This document shows, piece by piece, positions 43,773 through 51,912 of a stretch of 64,000 nucleotides of DNA (positions are counted from its first letter, which is position 1; every line of letters starts with the position of its first letter). The notes under the pieces were generated by a model that worked only from the letters and a program-made list of their open reading frames with translations, did not search any database and was not told the DNA's origin. Location of the stretch: assembly GCA_963794415.1 (NCBI GenBank), contig CAWCDI010000004.1, positions 406,926-470,925 of the forward strand. The letters are read 5' to 3'. This DNA comes from CAVPTL01 sp963794415 (GTDB taxonomy: Bacteria; Actinomycetota; Thermoleophilia; Gaiellales; JAICJC01). A program made the position numbers and the translations under genes.

Positions 43773-43961
43773 GTGGCATCAAAAGCACGCAGCGTAACCT
43801 GCAACGATTGCTATTTCCATCAGAGCAACCTGTGCGCGCTGCGGCTCGCGGAGCCCTGTCCCACCTTCCGGCCGGTGATGAAGGGCGCGATGGTCGCGCC
43901 CCGGCAGGCACAGCTCGTCGTGCCCCAGCCGATCAGGCTCGAGCCGGTCGCCGTCGCCTAG
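43773..43961 (+). CDS. small four-cysteine protein
   Basis: A 62-residue protein starting with GTG, with GGAG eight bases upstream (43761-43764). The N-terminal half has a metal-binding pattern C-x2-C-x8-C-x7-C (CNDCYFHQSNLCALRLAEPC, residues 10-29) followed by PTFRPV; the C-terminal half is a flexible Val/Pro/Gln-rich tail. It looks like a small zinc or iron-sulfur protein of unknown role. It sits between the protease terminator and a convergent aminotransferase gene. Confidence 0.6.
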   Translation: MASKARSVTCNDCYFHQSNLCALRLAEPCPTFRPVMKGAMVAPRQAQLVVPQPIRLEPVAVA

Positions 43962-43982
43962 CGAGCGAGGTCGGCGGAAGCT

Positions 43983-45080
43983 CTACGCCGTCGGCGCGAT
44001 GCGCGCGAGGATGTCGCCGAGCCGGCGCACGCCCTCGTCGATCTCGGCCGGGCTCACGGCGCTGAACGCCAGGCGCAGCGAGCGGGCGCCCACCGGCCGG
44101 GACGTGAAGTCGGTGCCGGGGACGAACGGTACCCCGGCCTCGGTGGCCGCCTCCAGGAGCGGGGCCGTCGCGTAGCCCTCGGGCAGCTCGATCCAGTAGA
44201 AGTAGCCGCCGGCGGGCGTGTTCCAGATCGTGCCCTCGGGGAACGACTCGCTCAGAGCGAGCTCCATGGCGTCGCGCCGCGTCCGCAGGCCGACGATGGA
44301 CGACTCCACGTTGGGCTCGAACCGGCCGGCACGGCAGTACACGTTGAGCGTGGCCTCGGCGAATGCATTGGGACCGATGTAGGTGTTGGTCGCCAGCTTG
44401 GCGATCGGCGCCACCAGCTGCTCGGGGAGCACCAGGTAGCCGGTGCGAAGCCCCGGCGCCACGGTCTTGGTGAACGACGACGAGTACACCACGTTGGCGC
44501 CGCCGTCGATCTCGAAGAGCGTCCTGTCGGACTCGCCCTCGAACCGCAGCAGGCCGTACGGGTCGTCCTCCATCAGGAGCACGTCGTGCTCGCCGGCCAG
44601 GGCCACCAGCGCCTCGCGCTTCCCCGCAGAGAGCGTGACGCCCGCCGGGTTCTGGAAGGTGGGGATGGTGTAGATCACGCTGGGCTTGGGGTCGCTCTGG
44701 AGCGCCGCGCGCAGGGCGTCGATGTCGATGCCGTCGGCCTCGACCGGCACCGGCACGATCGTTGCGCCATGGCGCTGGCAGAGGAGCAGCGTGCGGTCGT
44801 ACGTGGGATCCTCGACCACCACCGAGCCGCCCTTGCCGGCGTAGAAGTGCTGCAGCAGCATCCCCACGCCTTCGAGCGATCCGTTGAAGAGGATCACGCG
44901 CTGGGCGGCCACGCCGTGGCGCTCGCCGATCCACTCGCGCAGGCCCAGGTACCCGCTGGGGGCGTAGGCCAGAGCTCCGGCGGGATCCAGCTCGAGCGCC
45001 TCCTCGGCGGCGCGCTTCAGATCCTCGACCGGCAGCAGGTCGGCCGACGGCACTCCACGGGTGAACGAGATCGAGCTCAT
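43983..45080 (-). CDS. class I/II PLP-dependent aminotransferase (2-aminoadipate/MocR-like fold type I)
   Basis: A 365-residue fold-type I aminotransferase without a MocR DNA-binding domain. It shows FTRGVPSADLLPVEDLKRAAEEAL at the start, the cofactor contact FNGSLEGVGMLLQHF, PTFQNPAGVTLS, the DDPYG loop and the Schiff-base lysine in YSSSFTKTVAPGLRTGYLV. Relatives act on 2-aminoadipate, aromatic or branched amino acids (LysN-like). The ATG overlaps the sucD stop, so it is co-translated with succinyl-CoA synthetase; an enzyme delivering a 2-oxo acid near 2-oxoglutarate metabolism would fit, but the substrate is open. Confidence 0.85.
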   Translation of the reverse strand: MSSISFTRGVPSADLLPVEDLKRAAEEALELDPAGALAYAPSGYLGLREWIGERHGVAAQRVILFNGSLEGVGMLLQHFYAGKGGSVVVEDPTYDRTLLLCQRHGATIVPVPVEADGIDIDALRAALQSDPKPSVIYTIPTFQNPAGVTLSAGKREALVALAGEHDVLLMEDDPYGLLRFEGESDRTLFEIDGGANVVYSSSFTKTVAPGLRTGYLVLPEQLVAPIAKLATNTYIGPNAFAEATLNVYCRAGRFEPNVESSIVGLRTRRDAMELALSESFPEGTIWNTPAGGYFYWIELPEGYATAPLLEAATEAGVPFVPGTDFTSRPVGARSLRLAFSAVSPAEIDEGVRRLGDILARIAPTA

Positions 45081-45961
45081 GCCTTCTTCAACTCCTCGTA
45101 TGCCTCGACAGCGAGCTGGGCGGCCTCGGTCGGGCTGGAGCCGACCCGCACGCCGCGGCTCTCGAGGGCGTCCTTCTTTGCCTGTGCGGTTCCGGCCGAG
45201 CCGGAGATGATGGCGCCGGCGTGACCCATCGTCTTGCCGGGCGGCGCCTGGAACCCTGCGATGTAGGCGACCACCGGCGTGGACATGTGCTGGGCGATGT
45301 ACTCGGCCGCCTTCTCCTCCTCGTCGCCGCCGATCTCACCGACCATCACCACGAGCTCGGTGTCGCGATCGGCCTCGAACCGCTCGAGCACGTCGATGAA
45401 CGACATGCCGACGATCGGGTCGCCGCCGATGCCCACGATGGTGGAGTTGCCCAGTCCCGCGTCGGCCAGCTCCTTGCCGATCTGGTAGGTGAGCGTGCCG
45501 GAGCGCGACACCAGGCCGATGGACCCCGCCGCGAACACCTGGGCGGGGATGATCCCGACGTTGGCGATGCCGGGCGAGAGCGCGCCGGGGCAGTTGGGCC
45601 CGAGCAGCGTCACGCCGTGGGAGCGCACGTGGTGGTAGACGCGGAGCATGTCGTGGGCAGGAATGCCCTCGGTGATGCAGATGACGGTATCGACGCCCGC
45701 ATCGGCGGCCTCGTAGATGGCGTCGGCGGCAAAGCGCGGCGGCACGAACACCATGGCGGTGTTTGCGGCCTGCTGGCGAACGGCGTCGGCGACCGTGTCG
45801 TAGACGGGCACGCCGTCAACCGACTGGCCACCCTTGCCCGGCGTGACGCCGGCCACCACGGCGGTGCCGTAGTCGCGGTTTCGCCCGGCATGGAAGCTGC
45901 CCTCGCGCCCGGTGATGCCCTGCACCACCAGGCGGGTGTCGGCGTTCACGAGGATCGCCAT
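45077..45961 (-). CDS. sucD: succinyl-CoA synthetase alpha subunit
   Basis: A 294-residue alpha subunit. The CoA-binding Rossmann domain starts VQGITGREGSFHAGRNRDYGT; the ligand loop is ITEGIPAHDML and GPNCPGALSPG, and the phosphohistidine lies in AGFQAPPGKTMGHAGAIISG. It works with SucC for substrate-level phosphorylation in the TCA cycle. The gene shares one base with the sucC stop and overlaps the aminotransferase by four bases. Confidence 0.96.
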   Translation of the reverse strand: MAILVNADTRLVVQGITGREGSFHAGRNRDYGTAVVAGVTPGKGGQSVDGVPVYDTVADAVRQQAANTAMVFVPPRFAADAIYEAADAGVDTVICITEGIPAHDMLRVYHHVRSHGVTLLGPNCPGALSPGIANVGIIPAQVFAAGSIGLVSRSGTLTYQIGKELADAGLGNSTIVGIGGDPIVGMSFIDVLERFEADRDTELVVMVGEIGGDEEEKAAEYIAQHMSTPVVAYIAGFQAPPGKTMGHAGAIISGSAGTAQAKKDALESRGVRVGSSPTEAAQLAVEAYEELKKA

Positions 45962-47109
45962 CAGGCGGCGCTCCCGGCCAGCTCGACCACGCGGTTGGCG
46001 GCGCCGAGCATGGTGCTCTCGACGAAGACGTTGGGCGGTGCGGCGTCGCTCAGGATCTTGCGGCCCTCCACATCGTTGGTGCCGTCGAGGCGCACCACGA
46101 TGGGCACCTTCACGTCGAGCCGCTCGAGCGCCGCGAGCACGCCGTTTGCAACCTCGTCGCAGCGCGTGATGCCGCCGAAGACGTTGAAGAGCACCGCCCG
46201 CACCTTGTCGTCGGAGAGCAGCACCTCGAGGGCGGTGACGATCTCGTCTGCCTGCGCTCCGCCGCCGACGTCCAGGAAGTTGGCGGGGGTGCCGCCGGCC
46301 CCGGCGACCACATCCAGCGTGGACATGACCAGGCCCGCGCCGTTTCCGAGGATGCCCACGGTGCCGTCGAGCTTGACGTAGGTGACGCCGCGCTCGCGCG
46401 CCATGCGCTCCTGCGGATCGAGCGCGGCCAGGTCGCGCATCTCGGCGATGTCGGGGTGCCGGTAGAGCGCGTTGTCATCGACCGTGTACTTGGAGTCGAG
46501 CGCGTGGAGGTTGCCCTCGGGCGTGACGATGAGCGGATTGATCTCGACCAGCATCGCGTCGGTCTCGACGAAGGCCTTGTACGCGCGCGCCATGATGTCG
46601 GAGGCCTGCTTCATCTGCTCGGGCGGGATGGAGGCCGCGAAGCAGAGCTCGCGCGCGTGGTGCGGCTGGAAGCCTTCCAGCGGATCGACGTGCAGCCGTG
46701 CGAGCTTCTCGGGCGTCTCGGCTGCGACCTGCTCGATGTCGATGCCGCCCTCGGTGGTGAGCATGAAGAGCGGCTTCTTGGCGCCGCGGTCGAACGTGAT
46801 GGAGAAGTAGTACTCGCGCTCGATGTCGGAGCTGCGCTCGACCCAGAGGGTGCGCACGACGTGGCCGCGGATGTCCATCCCCAGGATGTTCCGGGCATGC
46901 TCCTCGGCCTCGGCGGGGGTCTTCGCGAGCTTGATGCCGCCCGCCTTACCGCGGCCGCCGACCAGCACCTGGGCCTTGATCGTCACCATCGCGCCGATGC
47001 GCTCGGCGATGGCGCGGGCCTGCTCGGGGGTGGTCGCAACGTCGCCCTCGGAGACGGGAATTCCGAACCTCGCGAACAGCTGCTTGCCCTGGTACTCGTA
47101 GAGATCCAC
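45961..47109 (-). CDS. sucC: succinyl-CoA synthetase beta subunit
   Basis: A 382-residue beta subunit with the ATP-grasp domain (MDLYEYQGKQLFARFGIPV, KAQVLVGGRGKAGGIKLA) and the C-terminal flavodoxin-like ligase domain (VGILGNGAGLVMSTLD, VLFNVFGGITRCDEVANGV). GTG start at 47107-47109 with no ribosome site; a TAGAGT hexamer nine bases upstream suggests a nearly leaderless transcript. It is first in sucC-sucD-aminotransferase. A 7-bp inverted repeat, CAAACGT-CTA-ACGTTTG, lies about 100 bp upstream. Confidence 0.95.
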   Translation of the reverse strand: MDLYEYQGKQLFARFGIPVSEGDVATTPEQARAIAERIGAMVTIKAQVLVGGRGKAGGIKLAKTPAEAEEHARNILGMDIRGHVVRTLWVERSSDIEREYYFSITFDRGAKKPLFMLTTEGGIDIEQVAAETPEKLARLHVDPLEGFQPHHARELCFAASIPPEQMKQASDIMARAYKAFVETDAMLVEINPLIVTPEGNLHALDSKYTVDDNALYRHPDIAEMRDLAALDPQERMARERGVTYVKLDGTVGILGNGAGLVMSTLDVVAGAGGTPANFLDVGGGAQADEIVTALEVLLSDDKVRAVLFNVFGGITRCDEVANGVLAALERLDVKVPIVVRLDGTNDVEGRKILSDAAPPNVFVESTMLGAANRVVELAGSAA

Positions 47110-47118
47110 TGGGAGCAG

Positions 47119-47124
47119 ACTCTA
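47119..47124 (-). promoter_or_regulatory. -10-like hexamer upstream of sucC
   Basis: TAGAGT on the minus strand, nine bases before the GTG at 47109. Confidence 0.4.
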
Positions 47125-47208
47125 ATCGGGAGCGGGTGCGCACGCGCCGGTCGAACGTCGCTCTCAGGGCCGAAGCCTGACTGGTTAGTCAAAATCGATT
47201 TGTGTTTA

Positions 47209-47225
47209 CAAACGTCTAACGTTTG
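47209..47225. promoter_or_regulatory. palindromic operator candidate upstream of sucC
   Basis: CAAACGT-CTA-ACGTTTG is a perfect 7+3+7 inverted repeat in the AT-richest part of the sucC upstream region, about 100 bp from the start codon. A transcription-factor site is likely from form and position; the factor is unknown. Confidence 0.45.
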
Positions 47226-47269
47226 CCCCACACCGTGTTTACGGGATCGGCAGAAACTCGTCTCCGGAC

Positions 47270-47339
47270 GCTGCGACTGAACGTGCCCACACTTCGCAGC
47301 TACCTGCCTCCTCCGACGGCCCGCCCAGCGGGTCGTCGG
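47270..47339. terminator. two hairpins between sucC and the cytochrome gene
   Basis: GCTGCGA (47270-47276) pairs with TCGCAGC (47294-47300). Then CCGACGGCCCGC (47313-47324) pairs with GCGGGTCGTCGG (47328-47339) around a 3-base loop, one G-T wobble, followed on the plus strand by GCTTTAAG. On the minus strand the second hairpin lies about 40 bases after the cytochrome c stop and may end that transcript; on the plus strand the pair could be the 3' part of an unannotated RNA. Confidence 0.5.
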
Positions 47340-47377
47340 GCTTTAAGCAGCCGCTCCGCCGAAACCGGCCCCTGGAC

Positions 47378-47794
47378 TCAGCCGGGGACGGTGGTGACGT
47401 TGTTCTGCTGCTTCTCCTGCTGGGCGAGCTTCACGCCGGCAACAGAGGCGACGTAGGCCGAGACGTCCCGCGCATCGTCGCCTGTGACGATGTCCTTGGG
47501 CATCTGGCCGTACGGGTCGGGCTCGGAGATCTGGTTGCGGACGAGCGCCTCGAAGGAGCTCTCCTTGAAGTCGTCCAGGCGGGCGCCGACGGCGGCGTAG
47601 TCGAGGTTGGGCCCGATGGTGCCCTTCGTCCCCGCGTCGTCCAGCGTGTGGCAGGCGCCGCAGCTGGTGGTGAAGACCTTCTTGCCGTTCGCGAGGTCGG
47701 CCGCGCCCGGGGCCGAGACATCACTCGCCGGTCCGCAGCCGGAGGCGAAAATTGCCAGCGCCAGAACTGCTATTGCCGTCACACTGCGGATCAC
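47378..47794 (-). CDS. lipoprotein c-type cytochrome (single heme)
   Basis: A 138-residue lipoprotein cytochrome c. The signal peptide (IRSVTAIAVLALAIFASGC) ends in a lipobox cysteine at residue 20; one heme motif CGACH (C45-H49) and a distal ligand region (DPYGQMPKDIV) follow. It would sit outside the membrane as an electron carrier. The GTG at 47792-47794 was chosen because it starts the signal peptide directly and lies seven bases from a TAATGT hexamer. The C-terminal tail is Gln/Asn-rich. Its oxidase or reductase partner is not in the window. Confidence 0.9.
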   Translation of the reverse strand: MIRSVTAIAVLALAIFASGCGPASDVSAPGAADLANGKKVFTTSCGACHTLDDAGTKGTIGPNLDYAAVGARLDDFKESSFEALVRNQISEPDPYGQMPKDIVTGDDARDVSAYVASVAGVKLAQQEKQQNNVTTVPG

Positions 47795-47801
47795 GCCGCA
47801 G

Positions 47802-47807
47802 ACATTA
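47802..47807 (-). promoter_or_regulatory. -10 hexamer, probable leaderless promoter of the cytochrome c gene
   Basis: TAATGT on the minus strand, seven bases before the GTG at 47794, with no ribosome site. Confidence 0.45.
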
Positions 47808-47813
47808 GCAAGA

Positions 47814-48599
47814 TCACCCACCCGCACTCGTGGGGTACCCCCCACGCCACGTCAGCGCCTCGGCGGCACGGGCCGCCGCAAACGACAATGTGTCGGGCAT
47901 CGGCCAGCCCGATGCCATGCCGAACAGCACCCCGGCGACAAATGTGTCGCCCGCTCCATAGGTGTCCACGACCGGGCCGGGAGGCGGCACCGCGGCGTAC
48001 CCGGTCCCGCCGCGCGCGCCGTCGGTGACGATCACGTGATCGGGCTGCACCTCGAGCTGGGTGAGCTCGAACTGCTCGCCTCGGTCGGTGCCGCTGCCCA
48101 CCAGCGCGTCGGCCCTGATCCCGCTCGTGCGAAGCGCCTCGAACCGGCGCGCGGTCACCACCACCACGGGCGCGGCGCGCGCGAGCTGCAGGGTGCGTGG
48201 ATCCTGGCCCGTGAAGTAGACGCCGTCCATCTCGCTCAGCTCGTCCCACGGCAGCGGGTCATCGGCCGTGGGGTGATCGTTCTCGCCGATCACGAAGAGC
48301 GTGCGGTCGCGGCTCTGGTCGGTCACCGAGAGCACGCGCGTCTGCTTGTGATCGCGGTCGGCTGCGTGCACCCGCACGCCCTGGCGCTCGAGCACCGCCT
48401 TCGAGTCGGTGTCGTTGCCAAGCGCCGTGAAGAACGTCACGTCGGCCCCGAACCGCGCAAGCGCCATCGCCGAAACCCCGCCGCCGGCCCCCGGCCCCTC
48501 GACCACGTCGGAGAGGTGCACGATCTCACCCGGCTTCGGGAAGAACGGCGCGTGGGTGTAGATCACCCACTCCACGTGGCCGATGACGGCGAGTCGCAT
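47814..48599 (-). CDS. PfkB-family carbohydrate/nucleoside kinase
   Basis: A 261-residue ribokinase-like kinase. It begins RLAVIGHVEWVIYTHAPFFPKPGEIVHL, with GAGGGVSAMALARFGADVTFFTALGND near the substrate site, and the PfkB signature with the catalytic base in VVDTYGAGDTFVAGVLFGM. Short for the family (usually ~300). The ATG at 48599 lies just after the stop of the APH-type kinase gene (48603), so it ends the seven-gene catabolic operon. The substrate is unknown; the GHVEW start is shared with a subgroup of uncharacterised sugar kinases. Confidence 0.83.
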   Translation of the reverse strand: MRLAVIGHVEWVIYTHAPFFPKPGEIVHLSDVVEGPGAGGGVSAMALARFGADVTFFTALGNDTDSKAVLERQGVRVHAADRDHKQTRVLSVTDQSRDRTLFVIGENDHPTADDPLPWDELSEMDGVYFTGQDPRTLQLARAAPVVVVTARRFEALRTSGIRADALVGSGTDRGEQFELTQLEVQPDHVIVTDGARGGTGYAAVPPPGPVVDTYGAGDTFVAGVLFGMASGWPMPDTLSFAAARAAEALTWRGGYPTSAGG

Positions 48600-48602
48600 C
48601 GG

Positions 48603-49484
48603 TCAAGTATCTCCCAGATCGAGGTCGCGCAGCCAGCGAGCCGTCTGCACCATCCGCCGGTCCACCCCCGTCTCGTCCAGCCCCCAGGCGAGCGTCTGGG
48701 CCAGGCACCACCCGCGGGCCCGTCCGCGGTCGATCGAGAGGTCGGCCGTGAGCCGGTCGAAGCGGTGCAGGAGGTTCTTGCGGCCTCGGCCCAGCTCGTC
48801 ACCGCGCACGAGCGCCGCGATACCGAAGGCACGCTCTCCCACCAGCGGCTTGGGATCGATCACGAGCCACGGCTCGCGCTGCGAGCGCAGGATGTTGAGG
48901 GCGTGCATGTCCTGGTGCACGAGCACAGCCTCGGGCTGCGATGCCGAGAGGGTACGGATGGCGTCGAGCGCGGCATCCAGGAGCGACCGCGAGAACGGCT
49001 GGCCCAGCAGGCTCCAGTCGGCCTCGAGCGACTCGGCCCACCAGGCGGCCTCGTCGGCGAGGGCCGTGAACGGAGCCCCGGCCGGCTTCCAGAGCCGCGG
49101 GAAGAGGTCGCAGGCCACGTCGAGCGCGGCATCCAGCTCCAGCTCCGAGAGCGGGGAGCCCGGCCGGCAGCGCTCGATCACCAGCGCCGAGCGGCGGGCG
49201 TCGTGGGCCAGCAGGCGAACGGCGCCGTCGCCGTCCCACAGATCCAGCGCGGCAGCCTCGTGCCGGCTCTCGCGATCGGGGAACTGCACCTTCAGCACCG
49301 CGTCGGCGTCGCCGAACCGCACCGGCATGGCGATCGAGGCGAACGCATACGGAAATGGCTCGCCCACCCGTGTGAGCGACCATTCCCGTATGCACGTACC
49401 GACGATCCCGGGGAGCCGGCTGAGCCATTCACGGCCCTTCGGCGAGTCCTCCAGCCACACCAGCCCCTCGGGAATCGCAAGCAC
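48603..49484 (-). CDS. aminoglycoside/hydroxyurea phosphotransferase-like kinase
   Basis: A 293-residue protein of the APH(6)/hydroxyurea kinase type. The kinase motifs VLVHQDMHALNILRS (catalytic Asp) and WLVIDPKPLVGERAFGIAALV (metal-binding Asp) match the family; FPDRESRHEAAALDLWDGDGAVRLLAHD is the usual N-lobe. Such enzymes can phosphorylate streptomycin, but many chromosomal members have other substrates. The GTG at 49484 shares a base with the stop of the alcohol dehydrogenase gene (TAGTG), tying it to the catabolic operon. Resistance activity is not implied by sequence alone. Confidence 0.8.
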   Translation of the reverse strand: MLAIPEGLVWLEDSPKGREWLSRLPGIVGTCIREWSLTRVGEPFPYAFASIAMPVRFGDADAVLKVQFPDRESRHEAAALDLWDGDGAVRLLAHDARRSALVIERCRPGSPLSELELDAALDVACDLFPRLWKPAGAPFTALADEAAWWAESLEADWSLLGQPFSRSLLDAALDAIRTLSASQPEAVLVHQDMHALNILRSQREPWLVIDPKPLVGERAFGIAALVRGDELGRGRKNLLHRFDRLTADLSIDRGRARGWCLAQTLAWGLDETGVDRRMVQTARWLRDLDLGDT

Positions 49485-50542
49485 TAGGGCACGTACACCA
49501 GCTTGCCCTGAACCTTGAGGTCCTCCATCAGCTGCTGGGCCTTGCCGACCTCGCTCAGCGAGAAGACATGGTCGATCACCGGCTTGATCTTGCCGGCCTC
49601 GACCGCCTTCAGCGCCGCGGCCAGCTCGGCCTTGGTGGAGAGGTGCGAGCCCATCAGGTTCTGCTGCTTGTTCCAGAGGAACCGCAGGTCGGTGACCGCC
49701 GCAAACCCGGTGGATGCACCGCACACCACGATCCTGCCGCCCCAGCGAAGCGCGGCCATCGACGTCGGCCACGTCTCCTCACCGGAGTGCTCGAAGACCA
49801 CGTCAACGCCCACCTTGCCCGTGAGCTCCTTGACCCGCTTGACCACATCCTCGGTCTTGCGATCGATCACGTGCTCGGCTCCCAGCTCCTGGGCGCGCGC
49901 CACCTTCTCGGCACCGCCCACCACCGGGATCGGGTTGGCCCCGAACATCCGGCAGATCTGGATGGCCATCACGCCGAGACCGCCGACGCCGCCCCAGATC
50001 AGGACGTTCTCGCCGGCCTGGATCTGGGCCCGCGTGACCAGCATGCGCCACGCGGTCTCGAGCACCAGCGGCATCGAGGCCGCCTCCTCGTGCGTGAGGT
50101 TCGACGGCTTGGGCAGGACGTTTGCCGCCGGCATGGTGACCAGCTCGGAGTGGCCGCCGTCGTTGGGGCCCGACTGGAATCCCCAGATCATGAACTGACG
50201 GCAGAAGAACTCCTGACCGGACGTGCACATGTCGCAGATGCGGCACGAGAGGCCGGGGTGGACGACAACCTCGTCGCCCACCTTGACCGCCGACGAGCCG
50301 AACCCCTTGCCCTGCACCTCGGAGCCAACCTCCCGCACGATGCCCGAGACGTCAGACCCGGCCACGTGGGGGAAGATCACCTTCATCCCGGGCATGCCGC
50401 GGCGCGCCCAGATGTCGTTGAAGTTGGCACCGGCAGCCTTGACCTCGATCAGCACCTCGAACGGGCGCGGCTCGGGATCGGGGATGTCGGTGTAGCTCAG
50501 GACCTCGGGTCCGCCGTGCTCCTCGAAGACAACAGCCTTCAT
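49484..50542 (-). CDS. MDR-family zinc-binding dehydrogenase, acryloyl/crotonyl-CoA reductase-like
   Basis: A 352-residue medium-chain dehydrogenase. The structural zinc cysteines are in CRICDMCTSGQEFFC, the coenzyme loop is VLIWGGVGGLGVMAIQICRMFGANPIPVV. The stretches GANFNDIWARRG, WGFQSGPNDGGHSELV and LTHEEAASMPLVLETAWRML recall crotonyl-CoA carboxylase/reductase and acryloyl-CoA reductase more than true alcohol dehydrogenases. It overlaps the aminotransferase gene by four bases. With the neighbouring crotonase and acyl-CoA synthetase it could reduce acryloyl-CoA to propionyl-CoA; this is inference. Confidence 0.82.
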   Translation of the reverse strand: MKAVVFEEHGGPEVLSYTDIPDPEPRPFEVLIEVKAAGANFNDIWARRGMPGMKVIFPHVAGSDVSGIVREVGSEVQGKGFGSSAVKVGDEVVVHPGLSCRICDMCTSGQEFFCRQFMIWGFQSGPNDGGHSELVTMPAANVLPKPSNLTHEEAASMPLVLETAWRMLVTRAQIQAGENVLIWGGVGGLGVMAIQICRMFGANPIPVVGGAEKVARAQELGAEHVIDRKTEDVVKRVKELTGKVGVDVVFEHSGEETWPTSMAALRWGGRIVVCGASTGFAAVTDLRFLWNKQQNLMGSHLSTKAELAAALKAVEAGKIKPVIDHVFSLSEVGKAQQLMEDLKVQGKLVYVP

Positions 50543-51912
50543 GCGCCGAGCGCCTTCCCGACAACGTCGAAGTTGTCGATGTAGCGCTGGATGTCCTCAT
50601 CGGAGTGCTGCACGGTGAGCGTCCAGTTCTCCGACTTGCCCCACGGCGCCATGAACACGCCGCGGTTGAGCTGCACCAGCCAGTTGACGTAGCCGAGGGT
50701 CTCGGACACCTCGAGGTAGTCGCGGTAGTTCCGCACCCGCTCGCCGCGGTAGGTCACCGCGCCGCGGGCCGACATCACCGTGGTGTAGCCCTCCAGCCCG
50801 GAGCGCTCGATGACGCCGTCGCAGCCCTCCTGGAGGATGACGGCCTGGCGATCGAAGGTGTCGTAGGCGTCGTGGGTGAGGATCTCGGTCAGGGTCGCGT
50901 GCATCGCCGCCATCGTGAGCGGGTTGCCGTTGAACGTGCCGACCTGATCGATCTTGCCCTCGGCGATCCAGCCCATGACCTCTTCGCTGCCGCCGATCGC
51001 GCCGCACGGAACGCCGCCGCCGACCGACTTGGCCAGTGCCAGCAGGTCGGGCACCACGTTGAACGCCTTGGTGGCGCCGCCGTAGTTGATGGTCGCGCCG
51101 GTCTTCACCTCATCGAAGGTGAGGAGCGCGCCGTGGGCGTGGAGCAGATCCTTCACGCCCTGGAGGTAGCCGTCCTCGGGAAGCACGAAGCCGGCGTTCA
51201 TCATGCACGGCTCGACGATCATGCCCGCGACCTGGCCCTTGTAGCGCTCGAGCGTGCGCTCGAGAGCATCCAGGTCGTTGAACGGCACGACCCGCGTGAG
51301 CTCGACGTAGCTCTTCGGCAGGCCCAGGGTCTGCGGCACGCTGACCGGGTCGTCGTAGGAGCCGATCTTGTCGCCAGGAGGCGCGACCGAGACCATCACG
51401 GCGTCGTGGTGGCCGTGGTAGGAGCCCTCGATCTTGAGGATGATGTCGCGGCCCGTGTAGGCGCGCATCAGGCGCACGCACTCGAGCGTGGACTCGGTGC
51501 CCGAGTTGCCGAACCGCCACAGCGGCAGGCCGAAGCGCTGCTGCAGGTGCTCGGCGTTGGCGACGCCCATCTCGGTGGGCTGGGCGAAGTGGCTGCCCGA
51601 GCTGATCGCGTCGTTGACCGCCGCGATGATCTTCGGGTGGGCGTGGCCGACGGCAACCGCGCCGTAGCCGTTGTGGAAGTCCACGTACTCGTTGCCGTCC
51701 ACATCGACGACCTTCGAGCCGTGGCCCTCGGCGAGGTAGATGGGATGCGGGCTCGTGTCCTGCCAGCTCGAGGCGACGCCGCCGGCGAGCGATGCGCGGG
51801 CCCGCTCGGTCATGGCGCGGGAGTTGTGATGGCGGCCGTTGAACTCGGCCTCCTCGACCTCGATCAGCTTCGCCAGCTTGACGGGATCGATGCTTGACTC
51901 TGTCGTGCTCAT
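50539..51912 (-). CDS. class III aminotransferase, glutamate-1-semialdehyde aminomutase-like
   Basis: A 457-residue PLP enzyme of class III. It has HPIYLAEGHGSKVVDVDGNEYVDFHNGYGAVAVGHAHPKI, FGNSGTESTLECVRLMRAYTGRD, SYHGHHDAVMVS, the TFDEVKTG aspartate and the Schiff-base lysine in LALAKSVGGGVPCGAIGG. It resembles HemL, but its catabolic operon and lack of haem genes argue for an omega- or beta-amino acid transaminase, for example of beta-alanine or 3-aminoisobutyrate, giving the semialdehyde used by MmsA. It overlaps both neighbours by four bases. Confidence 0.85.
   Translation of the reverse strand: MSTTESSIDPVKLAKLIEVEEAEFNGRHHNSRAMTERARASLAGGVASSWQDTSPHPIYLAEGHGSKVVDVDGNEYVDFHNGYGAVAVGHAHPKIIAAVNDAISSGSHFAQPTEMGVANAEHLQQRFGLPLWRFGNSGTESTLECVRLMRAYTGRDIILKIEGSYHGHHDAVMVSVAPPGDKIGSYDDPVSVPQTLGLPKSYVELTRVVPFNDLDALERTLERYKGQVAGMIVEPCMMNAGFVLPEDGYLQGVKDLLHAHGALLTFDEVKTGATINYGGATKAFNVVPDLLALAKSVGGGVPCGAIGGSEEVMGWIAEGKIDQVGTFNGNPLTMAAMHATLTEILTHDAYDTFDRQAVILQEGCDGVIERSGLEGYTTVMSARGAVTYRGERVRNYRDYLEVSETLGYVNWLVQLNRGVFMAPWGKSENWTLTVQHSDEDIQRYIDNFDVVGKALGA

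Noticed and set aside
47829..47846. CGTGGGG-TACC-CCCCACG hairpin
   Set aside because: It lies inside the last codons of the PfkB kinase gene; a terminator would be expected after the stop, so it is noted but not called.
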